64,000 bases of DNA. It comes from Flavobacterium fontis (GTDB taxonomy: Bacteria; Bacteroidota; Bacteroidia; Flavobacteriales; Flavobacteriaceae). Location of the stretch: positions 1 through 64,000 of the forward strand of contig NZ_FQVQ01000014.1 of NCBI RefSeq assembly GCF_900129405.1. The letters are read 5' to 3'. Below the pieces are notes generated by a model, which was not told the DNA's origin, ran no database searches, and saw only the letters and a list, made by a program, of their open reading frames with translations. The translations under genes were made by a program, and so were the position numbers. Positions 53,311-61,627 of the stretch are shown here, piece by piece. Within the stretch, counting starts at the first letter, position 1, and each line of letters opens with the position of its first letter.

Positions 53311-53732
53311 TATTTATTACAGTACCGATACAAAATAGCTTTCCGCAAATCATTTATAAGGATTAAATTCTCATGAAATTGTTTTTCCTTTTGCTGGAGC
53401 AGTTTCAGCGCGGTTATATTTTTTTGGTGCTGCTCGTGTTCTTCCATCATAGTTTTTGCTCTTGGAGTGAATTCATTTTTGAAATCCGGAAGGCGCAAAA
53501 ATGGTATTACGGAGCCGATTAGGAATTGATGCCAGAATTTGGTTTGCCATAAGCTGAAGGCAATAAAATAGAAGTTTTCGCAGTCCTCTTCATGTTGTAA
53601 GAGTATCACAAAGCTATTTGTAAACGGCTCTTTTTGGGGTTTGCCGCTGTTTAATCCTTTGTTTAGGATGAACAAATGCGGTTTTGAATAGTTAGTTCCT
53701 GGTCTGTGGGTTTTGATGATAAAATTGGTCAT
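53310..53732 (-). CDS. DUF6943-like protein of mobile-element context
   Basis: From the ATG at 53732 the product is 140 residues, starting MTNFIIKTHRPGTNYSKPHL and then FILNKGLNSGKP. That motif resembles a family I recall as DUF6943, seen in Bacteroidota near conjugative elements; the assignment is from memory. Aromatic residues are frequent (FYFIAFSLWQTKFWHQFLIG). The longer reading to 53807 starts in a GC-poor leader and adds a charged extension. Function unknown. Confidence 0.65.
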   Translation of the reverse strand: MTNFIIKTHRPGTNYSKPHLFILNKGLNSGKPQKEPFTNSFVILLQHEEDCENFYFIAFSLWQTKFWHQFLIGSVIPFLRLPDFKNEFTPRAKTMMEEHEQHQKNITALKLLQQKEKQFHENLILINDLRKAILYRYCNK

Positions 53733-54078
53733 GGCTTCGGAATTAAAGTTAACATCTTCCTGTTCCTGTCTTGAGCGGTGGTTCCGGGTTATCACCCTGC
53801 CCCACACACAAATTTTTCAAAAGAAAAAAGGAAAAAAAAGAAAGCCGTTTGACCTTGTGGAAGGTTTCTAAAAAGCCAGTTTTTTGGATGAAATACTACC
53901 CGCAGGGTGGAGATTTTAGCCAAAACCCAAAGGGCTTGAACTTGCTTTTTTGAATACCTGCAACATAGATTTGCTCTCTTTTTTTTATTTTTTATTTTGA
54001 AATATCTAATCAAATTTTCCTTGTTTGTTTGGATGAAATTTTGAATTAATGAGTCTTGATTTATGCAGGAATGTTCTT

Positions 54079-54168
54079 GAAAGGGTATCCATTTTTTTGG
54101 ACGGATGGAAAGTCCAAATCAAATAATAAAAACGTTTTTCATCCGGCAGAAAAATTGGATACTCTTTC
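54079..54168. repeat. Hairpin A (33-base imperfect arms)
   Basis: Arms 54079-54111 and 54135-54168 pair with a few mismatches. The left arm opens GAAAGGGTATCC and the right arm closes GGATACTCTTTC. The arm pattern GGTATnnATTTTTTTGG recurs in hairpin C. Confidence 0.85.
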
Positions 54169-54179
54169 TTCTCATTTGA

Positions 54180-54267
54180 TTTTTGAGGATGCTTGAGTCG
54201 TGTTCAGTAATCAGTAGTTAGTGTACAGTCGGAATGTTAATATGGAAATGGAAGCATCTTCAAAAAA
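54180..54267. repeat. Hairpin B (15-base arms)
   Basis: TTTTTGAGGATGCTT (54180-54194) pairs with AAGCATCTTCAAAAA (54252-54266) with one mismatch. Between them lies a CAGTAATCAGTAGTTAGTG-like stretch. Confidence 0.75.
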
Positions 54268-54308
54268 CAATGTAAAAACTTACCTAGTGCGATGGGGCAG
54301 TAGCGCAA

Positions 54309-54501
54309 GCAAGGGTATTATTTTTTTATTTGTTTATCGAGATGTTCTAATTGGTTTAATGGAAAAGCTGCTGCCATAGACTTGAAAGAAATACAATCCT
54401 TATAGTATGTCATTACTATTATTATGAACGGTATGGCATCGGCTTTTCCGTTAAAGCAATTACTGCTGTTTTTCTAGCAAATAAAAAAATAATACTCTTG
54501 C
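54309..54501. repeat. Hairpin C (193-base nested hairpin)
   Basis: Outer arms 54309-54332 and 54478-54501 match over 24 bases with one mismatch (GCAAGGGTATT... against ...AATACTCTTGC). Inner arms 54350-54377 and 54432-54460 pair over about 28 bases with five mismatches around GGAAAAGC. It is the largest structure of the tract. Confidence 0.9.
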
Positions 54502-54510
54502 AGGGAATTT

Positions 54511-54591
54511 TGGTTTTGTGGGTAATAAAATGGCTTTTACCATAGGCAAATAAACTGAAAAATTAAAGCCATTTTATTACTTACAAAAGCA
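54511..54591. repeat. Hairpin D (27-base arms, 16 perfect)
   Basis: GTAATAAAATGGCTTT (54522-54537) is exactly complementary to AAAGCCATTTTATTAC (54565-54580). Flanking pairing extends the arms to 54511 and 54591 with three mismatches. Confidence 0.9.
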
Positions 54592-54659
54592 ATACAACTA
54601 CTTCCTATTTAAATGCAAAGATGATAAAGACAATTAACGCAAACGTTCTTAAAAAGAAA

Positions 54660-54700
54660 TAACAACGCTAAAGTTTACGATGAAATGGCGAGCGTTGTTA
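54660..54700. repeat. Hairpin E (10-base perfect arms)
   Basis: TAACAACGCT and AGCGTTGTTA are perfect complements around a 21-base loop. These arms contain AAC and GTT, the only integron-like feature of the tract. Confidence 0.8.
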
Positions 54701-54704
54701 AAGA

Positions 54705-54781
54705 CAGTGGCGAAGGACGGTATTTTTTTGTAGCTGGGTGGTGCGATGGGAGCTGCAAAAAATGTTGTCCTGAAGCCACTG
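54705..54781. repeat. Hairpin F (31-base imperfect arms)
   Basis: Arms 54705-54735 and 54751-54781 pair as CAGTGGC and GCCACTG at the outside, and GTAGCT and AGCTGC at the inside, with several mismatches between. Confidence 0.8.
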
Positions 54782-54801
54782 GCAAGCGCGTTGGGTGTGC
54801 G

Positions 54802-54895
54802 GCTTTTTTACATAATGTTATTATAGTGCATACGGTAACTTCTTTTGGATTGGGATTTTGGTGATGCACTATAATGCCACATTATGTAAAGAAGC
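54802..54895. repeat. Hairpin G (30-base arms)
   Basis: TTTACATAATGT and ACATTATGTAAA, then ATTATAGTGCAT and ATGCACTATAAT, pair with a single two-base insertion in the right arm. Outer GCTTTTT/AAGAAGC pairing extends it. The loop is about 32 bases. Confidence 0.9.
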
Positions 54896-54901
54896 TTTGG
54901 G

Positions 54902-54969
54902 AAAAAAATTACTGGCGCAAGTTGCGAAGCGTACGGGTTTTTTCTAAAAACTGTGCCAGTAATTTTTTT
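54902..54969. repeat. Hairpin H (15-base perfect arms)
   Basis: AAAAAAATTACTGGC and GCCAGTAATTTTTTT are exact complements. The apex contains GCAAGTTGCGAAGC and extends pairing by a few bases (GCAAGTT against AACTGTGC). Confidence 0.9.
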
Positions 54970-55105
54970 GGAGCGTTGGCAAAGGAGTGGCAACTGGAAT
55001 GTAAAACGTCCTTTTAACCTATGAGCGAAAAAGTCAATTGTTTTAAAAACAAATATTAATCAAAAACTATTATATTTTTTTACAGTCCAGTTTTAAATTT
55101 TACTT

Positions 55106-55135
55106 AAAAAAAAATGCTTGTTTTACAACAAGCAT
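55106..55135 (-). terminator. Terminator of the copper operon
   Basis: On the minus strand, ATGCTTGT and ACAAGCAT pair over eight bases and are followed by eight T residues, 24 bases after the multicopper oxidase stop. Confidence 0.85.
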
Positions 55136-55158
55136 CTTAAATATTAATTTAAAAAAAA

Positions 55159-57414
55159 TTAATAATTCAAAGTAGCTCCCAATCCAAATCCCATATCACT
55201 GTCATAATGAGTCGTTATGCCAAAGTTTCTTTTTACTATGTAACGCAATGCTGCCATATATTCTTTATCTGTATTCCACATTAAACTCATTCGTAGTCTT
55301 TTAGAAACTGGAATATCTTTTCGTTCCAATTGGAAACGAACATTTCCATCTGTGAATACTTCTACTTGAGCCATAATAAGCATTGGTAAAGTATAATTTA
55401 TACCAGCACTAAAAACAGCTCGATTGTCTTTAGTATTGGTTTGTCCAAAAAGATTATGTTCTTGTTCATCTATACCCATTTTCCTGTATCTCCAATCAAA
55501 ACCAATGAAAGGCATTAGCCATTGCATTTTACCGATATATCGTCCGATATGTGTTTCGGTTTCGTAACCGTGCATATCATTGTATCCTAATCTCCATTCT
55601 GTTCCAATGCTCCAACGTGTGCTTTGATACATTGCTTCTCCATCGTTTCCGTTGGTAGCAAAATCATTTTCTGCCATAAAATGAAATTTCCTATCATCGG
55701 CAAATAATTTTCTTTGTGCTAATTTGGGATTTGGAATAAGTGGATTTGGAGCTTGGTTTTCGTAGGTAAAAACTCTTCCCATACCTGCCATCATGTGGTA
55801 TAAAATATGACAATGAAAAAACCAATCGCCTTCAACATTTGCATTGAATTCAATAATATTTGTTTCCATTGGCATTAGATCCATTACATTTTTTAAAGGC
55901 GCAAACTCTTCTTGACCATTAATAATTCTGAAATCATGACCATGCAAGTGCATTGGATGACGCATCATGGAACCGTTGTAAAGCGTAATTCTAATATTTT
56001 CTCCTTTTTTTATAAGTATTTTATCGGTTTCAGAAACTACTTTATTGTCTAAACTCCAAACGTATCGGTTCATATTTCCTGTAAGCTCAAAACGAAGTTC
56101 TTTTACTGGTGCATCTTTGGGTAATGTCGTTTTATCAGTTGCTTTTAGCATTGCATAGTTGAGTGTTGTAATACTAGATAGCTTATTGGCATTGTATTGA
56201 TTTTGATTATGGTTGGAATGGTCATTTTTCATTTCCATACTACTCTCATTTTCTTTGTTTTTTGCATTTGTAGCACCAGTTATTTCTGGATACATTACTA
56301 CATTCATATCCATTTGGTTTAAGGACATACTCATTCCCATATCGTCCAAGTCGCCGTTCATTTTCATCATGCCATTCATCATTTTCATACCTTCAAAATA
56401 TTTTAATTTAGGTAAAGGAGCAATTAATTGTTTGATGCCATTGCCAATGTATAATGAAGTTGATTTAGTTCTATCTTCTGGAGTTGCTAAAAATTCGTAG
56501 GAAGTATTATCGGCAGGAATTGTAACAATAACATCATAGGTTTCTGATACTGCAATCAATAATCGATCAACTTCAACTGGTTCAACATCGTTACCATCAC
56601 TGGCAACTACAGTAATTTTTCCACCAGCATAAGTCAACCAAAAATAAGATGAAGCACCGCCATTTGCTATTCGCAATCGAACTTTATCACCACCTTTAAA
56701 TTGCGATAATTGGTTTTCATTTTTACCATTAATTAGAAACTTGTCATAATATACATCGCTTACATCCATTGCGTTCATTCGTTTCCATTCGTTGGCAATT
56801 TTTGTTTTGAAATGACCTTGCCTAATAGCTTCCGCATAACTTTGTGTTGTGCCTTTTTTGATGGCAAACCAATCGGTTGCGTTGTGTAACATTCGATGAA
56901 TGTTTTCGGGTTTTAAATCGGTCCATTCACTTAAAATTACTGGAACAGTTGGTAAATCATCTATTCCTTTTCGAAATGTTTTATCATTTTGTTTTTTGTT
57001 CATGATGAACATACCATACATGCCGATTTGTTCTTGTAAACCCGAATGACTGTGATACCAATGTGTTCCGTTTTGTATGATTGGGAAAGTGTATTTATGA
57101 ATTGTTCCGGGTTTGATAGGCATTTGCGTTAAATTTGGTACACCATCTTCTTTATTAGGTAAAAATAGTCCGTGCCAATGTAACGATGTGCTTTCTTTTA
57201 ATTCGTTGTGTACATAAATTTCGGCAATATCACCTTCGGTAAACGTTAGTGTTGGCATTGGAATTTGACCATTAACTGCTATGGCTCTTTTTTCTTTACC
57301 AGAATAATTGACAATAGTATCGCGAACATACAAATCGTAACGCACTATGTTTTGCGCAACAAGTAAATGAGTAATAAAAAACAGAAAAACGATAATTAAT
57401 ACTTTAGTTTTCAT
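55159..57414 (-). CDS. Multicopper oxidase fused to a CopB-like barrel domain
   Basis: This 751-residue secreted protein (signal peptide ending LLVAQ) has all four copper-binding motifs: HWHGLFLPN, WYHSHSGLQEQIGMYG, HPMHLHGHDFRI and FFHCHILYHMMAGMGR, typical of CopA/laccase enzymes that oxidise Cu(I). A methionine- and histidine-rich stretch (MMNGMMKMNG, then MGMSMSLNQMDM) near residues 345-410 probably binds copper. After about residue 575 the sequence becomes CopB-like, rich in aromatic strands (IGRYIGKMQWLMPFIGFDW, FSAGINYTLP, GLGATLNY). In proteobacteria these are separate PcoA and PcoB proteins. Confidence 0.93.
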   Translation of the reverse strand: MKTKVLIIVFLFFITHLLVAQNIVRYDLYVRDTIVNYSGKEKRAIAVNGQIPMPTLTFTEGDIAEIYVHNELKESTSLHWHGLFLPNKEDGVPNLTQMPIKPGTIHKYTFPIIQNGTHWYHSHSGLQEQIGMYGMFIMNKKQNDKTFRKGIDDLPTVPVILSEWTDLKPENIHRMLHNATDWFAIKKGTTQSYAEAIRQGHFKTKIANEWKRMNAMDVSDVYYDKFLINGKNENQLSQFKGGDKVRLRIANGGASSYFWLTYAGGKITVVASDGNDVEPVEVDRLLIAVSETYDVIVTIPADNTSYEFLATPEDRTKSTSLYIGNGIKQLIAPLPKLKYFEGMKMMNGMMKMNGDLDDMGMSMSLNQMDMNVVMYPEITGATNAKNKENESSMEMKNDHSNHNQNQYNANKLSSITTLNYAMLKATDKTTLPKDAPVKELRFELTGNMNRYVWSLDNKVVSETDKILIKKGENIRITLYNGSMMRHPMHLHGHDFRIINGQEEFAPLKNVMDLMPMETNIIEFNANVEGDWFFHCHILYHMMAGMGRVFTYENQAPNPLIPNPKLAQRKLFADDRKFHFMAENDFATNGNDGEAMYQSTRWSIGTEWRLGYNDMHGYETETHIGRYIGKMQWLMPFIGFDWRYRKMGIDEQEHNLFGQTNTKDNRAVFSAGINYTLPMLIMAQVEVFTDGNVRFQLERKDIPVSKRLRMSLMWNTDKEYMAALRYIVKRNFGITTHYDSDMGFGLGATLNY

Positions 57415-57418
57415 AATT

Positions 57419-58291
57419 TTAATTTTTTAATATTATTTCCCAATCCGCTATTCTTTTATTTAGTGTCTCGATTGTAGTTTTCATTTTTTCCTTATCAGCC
57501 AAAGTAATTGCTCTTTTTGCTGCTTCAATTGCATTGGTATAATCTTTTAATTCGGATGCTATTTTTTGTCTCAAATTTGGGTAATAGAAGTTTTCAGGGT
57601 TTAATTTTTCTGCTTCTAAAAGCCAAATTATTGCCTGTTTATAATCTCTATTTGTGCTGTAATAATAATTAGCTGCCTGAAACAATAAATTGGCATCCTG
57701 GGTTTTTCCTTTTATGATATGTTGTTCTATCAATGCTACTATTGTATCATCTTCTTGGCTTTTTATTGGTATTTTAACCATCGTATTTTCCCAAAGTATT
57801 TTCAGAAATGCTTCACCCTTACTGTTGATGTCATTTAAATCGATTGTAAATGTTTCATAGAAGTTAGAGCTTTTTTCGACAGGAACTTTGAAACGCATCA
57901 CATCCTTTTTTTCATCATAGCCGGTTTCGCCATGTAAAGTAGTATCTGTGTTGATAATTATAGTCCACTCATTGATTGAAGGAATTGTGAATATTGAGTA
58001 ACTACCTGTTTTTAATACATTGTTGCCAAATGAAATATCTTCGGAAGTAGTTATTACAGTACAATCACTTGCCCCTGTTCGCCAAAGTTTATCAAATGGT
58101 ACTAACTCCCCAAATATTTTTCGTCCTCTGACTAAAGGTCTGCTATATGAAATTTTTATTTTTGCGCTACCCACTTCTTGCTCATACGATGCTGCAGGGC
58201 TAGCTGCAGTTACTCTAATTTGAACTTTGTCTTGTGCTGACAGTATTACAGATTGCAAAAGCATAAAGCTTAATAGGATGTTTTTTTTCAT
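57419..58291 (-). CDS. DUF2911 domain protein with TPR-like tail
   Basis: A 290-residue secreted protein (signal peptide ending LSAQ). The DUF2911 domain occupies about residues 25-175, with AKIKISYSRPLVRGRKIFG, then GELVPFDKLWRTGA. Two TPR-like helical repeats follow (about 195-270). Function unknown. It ends four bases before the multicopper oxidase start, so the two share a transcript. Confidence 0.85.
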   Translation of the reverse strand: MKKNILLSFMLLQSVILSAQDKVQIRVTAASPAASYEQEVGSAKIKISYSRPLVRGRKIFGELVPFDKLWRTGASDCTVITTSEDISFGNNVLKTGSYSIFTIPSINEWTIIINTDTTLHGETGYDEKKDVMRFKVPVEKSSNFYETFTIDLNDINSKGEAFLKILWENTMVKIPIKSQEDDTIVALIEQHIIKGKTQDANLLFQAANYYYSTNRDYKQAIIWLLEAEKLNPENFYYPNLRQKIASELKDYTNAIEAAKRAITLADKEKMKTTIETLNKRIADWEIILKN

Positions 58292-58320
58292 TTATTTTAA
58301 TTTTTAAATATGTTGGAATA

Positions 58321-58401
58321 TTAATCTAATTCTTTAAGCTTAGCTTTCATTTTGTTAGCTTCCGCATGCTGCCCTGTACTATTTTTAGCAGCACTTTTCA
58401 C
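58321..58401 (-). CDS. 26-codon basic ORF, possibly a remnant
   Basis: A GTG at 58401, inside the end of the MerC-like gene, opens 26 sense codons reading KSAAKNSTGQHAEANKMKAK and stopping at 58321. It is a short basic helix with no recognisable family. It could be a small peptide or the tail of a deleted protein. The overlap with the MerC stop favours coupling, but the evidence is slim. Confidence 0.25.
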   Translation of the reverse strand: MKSAAKNSTGQHAEANKMKAKLKELD

Positions 58402-58993
58402 CTGATTGAATAGGTGGACATTTTACAGTGCCATAGCTGCAATAAACACAACAATCACCTTGTTTAGGTTTCACTATTTTTTTACAGTTTTCGCATTCAT
58501 AGAAGAATTGACAAGCATCAGTAGGCATCATTTCTTCTTTTTTGTGACCGCAATGTGGACATGTTATTTTTGATTTCAGTTCTACTGATTTACCGTTGTA
58601 CATCGTGCAAGTATTACAGCCATAGTGAAGTTTGTTTCTATGATAATTGACTATTGTAGCGATAAGAAGCCCGAACATACCAGTATATAAAAAATAGGAC
58701 TGATAATCATTATTACAAAAGTAATAGCTGTAAAAAATGATTATTGTACTTGGAATAGCTATCAACAAAGGATATAGGCATCTATGCAGGCGATAGGAAA
58801 GAAAAAAGCCAACTAAAGATAATAGGACCATCCCTTGAAAAATCCACATTGTCCAACCTCCAAAAAGTTCAAAACTACCTAAACCTAAAGCAGATGCTAC
58901 AAATGCAAAAAGAGGGAAACAGCAAGGCGAAAGCAATGCTGTAAAGAACATCCCGATTGTTCCTAATTTATCTATGTTATTTTTTAGTTTCAT
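58385..58993 (-). CDS. MerC-like metal transporter fused to a GDCCVxC domain
   Basis: The 202-residue protein has three or four helices with the metal-binding SPCCFP (Cys24-Cys25), as in mercury transport protein MerC. A cytoplasmic cysteine-rich tail follows: CNTC (126-129), CPHC (145-148), CENC (167-170) and GDCCVYCSYG (179-188), the GDCCVxC signature. Separate proteins of each type are known; the fusion would pass a thiophilic metal from membrane helices to a cytosolic binding domain (inference). It lies after copA on the minus strand. Confidence 0.85.
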   Translation of the reverse strand: MKLKNNIDKLGTIGMFFTALLSPCCFPLFAFVASALGLGSFELFGGWTMWIFQGMVLLSLVGFFLSYRLHRCLYPLLIAIPSTIIIFYSYYFCNNDYQSYFLYTGMFGLLIATIVNYHRNKLHYGCNTCTMYNGKSVELKSKITCPHCGHKKEEMMPTDACQFFYECENCKKIVKPKQGDCCVYCSYGTVKCPPIQSGEKCC

Positions 58994-59011
58994 TCGTGTT
59001 ATCGTTAATTA

Positions 59012-61549
59012 TTATAGTTTTAAACCTCTTAGTCTCAAGGCATTGATAATAACAGATACGGAGCTGAAAGACATTGCCAAAGCTGCAATCATAGGAGATA
59101 GTAAAATTCCGAAAACCGGATATAACACACCAGCTGCAATTGGGACACCAAGTACATTATAGAAAAAGGCAAAAAATAGATTTTGTTTAATATTTCTCAT
59201 AACAGCATGGCTTAAATTCTTGGCTTTTACGATACCCTGTAAATCGCCTTTGACCAGAGTTATTTTGGCACTTTCAATAGCGACATCTGTTCCTGTTCCC
59301 ATTGCTATTCCAATGTTGGCTTGTGCCAATGCCGGCGCATCATTTATACCATCGCCAGCCATGGCTACAATTTTGCCTTCTGCCTGCAATTTTTTAATTT
59401 CTTTGAGTTTGTCTTCGGGTAAGCATCCAGCTTTATAGGTTTTTAATCCCAATTCATCAGCAACTGCTTTAGCTGTATTGACATTGTCACCAGTCATCAT
59501 GATTACTTCGACACCCTGGCTCATTAATTCTTTTATGGCTTCTTTGCTAGAAGTTTTAATAGCATCTGTTATAGATACAAAACCAACAGCTATGTTATCA
59601 ACGGCAATGTAAGAGACTGTTTTTCCTAATTTTTGTTCAATAATGATTTTGTTCTCTAAATCGTCAGAAACTGTTGCTTTAACTTGTTCCATTAGTTTTT
59701 TATTACCTAATGCTACTTTTTTACCAGCAACTGTTCCTGTAACTCCTTTTCCGGCAACGGCTTCAAAATCTTTTACTTCGATTAAAGAAATGGATTTTGT
59801 TTTGGCATAAATTACCACAGCTTGTGCCAATGGATGTTCACTATATTGGTTTAAGGAAGCAATGCTTTGCAATAAGTCACTATCGTTGTTATTGGATGCA
59901 TAAATTTTTTCGACAGATGGTTTTCCTTCGGTGATGGTTCCTGTTTTATCGGTAATTAAAACATTAACCTTATTCATGTTCTCTAAAGCCTCAGCATTCT
60001 TTATCAAAACGCCTGATTGTGCTCCTTTGCCAACACCAACCATTACTGACATGGGAGTTGCCAGACCCAGAGCACAAGGACAGGCTATAATTAATACAGC
60101 AATAGCATTTATAAAGCCATACACCAATGCTGGTTCGGGACCAAATTTTGCCCAAACAAAAAATGTTATTACTGATATGATAACCACAATTGGCACAAAG
60201 TACTTGGAGATACTATCTGCTAATTTCTGAATTGGTGCTCTGGAACGTGAAGCATCATTAACCATTTGCACGATTTGAGATAGCAAGGTTTCGGAACCTA
60301 CTTTTTCGGCTATCATCACAAATGATTTGTTTCCGTTTATTGTTCCGGAAATTACGTTATCGCCTTTCTTTTTATCAACCGGTATTGGCTCACCAGTAAT
60401 CATGGCTTCATCTATACTGTTTTCCCCATCGGTTATTTTACCGTCAACAGGAATTTTATCTCCGGGTTTTACTCTCAATAAATCGCCTTTTTTGATGTCG
60501 TGGATTGATATTACTTTATCACCGCCATCAATAACCAAAGTAGCTTCAGTTGGCGCAAGTTTTAATAATTCTTTGATAGCTCCGCTGGTTTGGCTGTGTG
60601 CCCTTGCTTCGAGTAATTGTCCTAACAAAACTAAAGTCAGAATAACTGTTGTAGCTTCGAAGTATAATAATACCGTTCCGTGTTCTGTTTTGAATTCGTT
60701 TGGGAAAATATCAGGAAAAAACATTCCGACTAAACTAAATAGAAAAGCCACTCCTGTACCGATTCCGATAAGGGTAAACATATTCAAATTCCAAGTGATT
60801 ATTGATTTCCAGGCGCGAACAAAGAATATCCAACAGGCATAAAAAACAACAGGAAGCGATAATAGTAATTGTACCCAATTCCATTTTGAAGCAGCCATTA
60901 ATTGCAATAGAGGATTGTTGTGTGCCATTTCAATCATGGCAATGGCGAAAATGGGAACCGTGAACAACACTGCAATTTTCATTTTTTTTACCAAATCTTT
61001 ATACGTTTTTTGGTCTTCGCTTTCGCTTGGTTCCATTGGTACTAAATCCATTCCACAAATAGGACATGAACCCGGAGTTTCGCTGATTACTTCGGGATGC
61101 ATGGGACATGTATATAGAGTTTTAGCAGTAGTTAGCTCAGGTGCTTTGACTAAATCCATTCCACAAACGGGACAATCGCTTGCTTTATCATAAACTTTTT
61201 CACCTTCGCAATGCATTGGGCAATAGTATTTCCCTTGAGCATTACCTGGTATATTAGCCTCTTTTTTATGATCATGATTATGAGAGGAACAACATGACTT
61301 TACAGCGGATTCTTTAGCGGTAGTGTCTATTATTGTTTTTCCATTACTCATTTCTATGGTATATTTTCCGACGGCGGTTAGTGCTTCCTGCAACTGTGTT
61401 GTTGGAATGTGTTTTTCCATAGTTATTGTGGCTATTGGTGGATTCAATGAAACTTTTGCCTCAATACCTTCAATAGTATTCAATGCTTTTTCGACTTTAG
61501 AGCGACAACCATCGCAAGTCATTCCGGTAATGCTGTAAGTATGTATCAT
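59012..61549 (-). CDS. copA: Copper-translocating P-type ATPase
   Basis: The 845-residue pump exports Cu(I). It starts with an HMA domain (GMTCDGC, Cys12 and Cys15), then two heavy-metal-binding motifs (YCPMHCEGEKVYDKASDCP near 108 and YTCPMHPEVISETPGSCP near 147). The membrane ion-binding CPC is at Cys490 to Cys492 (ACPCALGLATP), the phosphorylated aspartate is Asp534 in DKTGTITEGKP, and GDGINDAPAL is the hinge. It lies between the AraC and MerC-like genes. Confidence 0.96.
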   Translation of the reverse strand: MIHTYSITGMTCDGCRSKVEKALNTIEGIEAKVSLNPPIATITMEKHIPTTQLQEALTAVGKYTIEMSNGKTIIDTTAKESAVKSCCSSHNHDHKKEANIPGNAQGKYYCPMHCEGEKVYDKASDCPVCGMDLVKAPELTTAKTLYTCPMHPEVISETPGSCPICGMDLVPMEPSESEDQKTYKDLVKKMKIAVLFTVPIFAIAMIEMAHNNPLLQLMAASKWNWVQLLLSLPVVFYACWIFFVRAWKSIITWNLNMFTLIGIGTGVAFLFSLVGMFFPDIFPNEFKTEHGTVLLYFEATTVILTLVLLGQLLEARAHSQTSGAIKELLKLAPTEATLVIDGGDKVISIHDIKKGDLLRVKPGDKIPVDGKITDGENSIDEAMITGEPIPVDKKKGDNVISGTINGNKSFVMIAEKVGSETLLSQIVQMVNDASRSRAPIQKLADSISKYFVPIVVIISVITFFVWAKFGPEPALVYGFINAIAVLIIACPCALGLATPMSVMVGVGKGAQSGVLIKNAEALENMNKVNVLITDKTGTITEGKPSVEKIYASNNNDSDLLQSIASLNQYSEHPLAQAVVIYAKTKSISLIEVKDFEAVAGKGVTGTVAGKKVALGNKKLMEQVKATVSDDLENKIIIEQKLGKTVSYIAVDNIAVGFVSITDAIKTSSKEAIKELMSQGVEVIMMTGDNVNTAKAVADELGLKTYKAGCLPEDKLKEIKKLQAEGKIVAMAGDGINDAPALAQANIGIAMGTGTDVAIESAKITLVKGDLQGIVKAKNLSHAVMRNIKQNLFFAFFYNVLGVPIAAGVLYPVFGILLSPMIAALAMSFSSVSVIINALRLRGLKL

Positions 61550-61627
61550 TTTTTATATTATTTTAATACAAATTTCTATCATAACTGTTTTATGCATTTG
61601 CACAATTTTGGGTTTGATTTGCAAGAT

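Larger units (their letters stand above)
53733..55105. other. Noncoding tract of serial hairpins; no gene seen
   Basis: No convincing coding frame is present in this 1.4-kb tract; the few open frames are made of hairpin arms. It holds at least eight long imperfect inverted repeats in a row between 54079 and 54969, listed separately. From 53733 to 54078 I see only A-rich sequence and a small ACCTT/AAGGT hairpin near 53851. Confidence 0.8.

Noticed and set aside
53771..53953. Plus-strand open frame of 60 codons next to the DUF6943-like gene
   Set aside because: It is lysine-rich because of A-runs, overlaps the upstream extension of the minus gene, and shows no family resemblance.
54079..54969. 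Integron attC cassette array
   Set aside because: Only hairpin E has AAC/GTT-type ends; there is no consistent core site, no cassette genes between hairpins and no integrase.
54675..54993. Two minus-strand open frames of about 60 codons
   Set aside because: They run through hairpin arms and loops, overlap each other, and have no coding-like composition.
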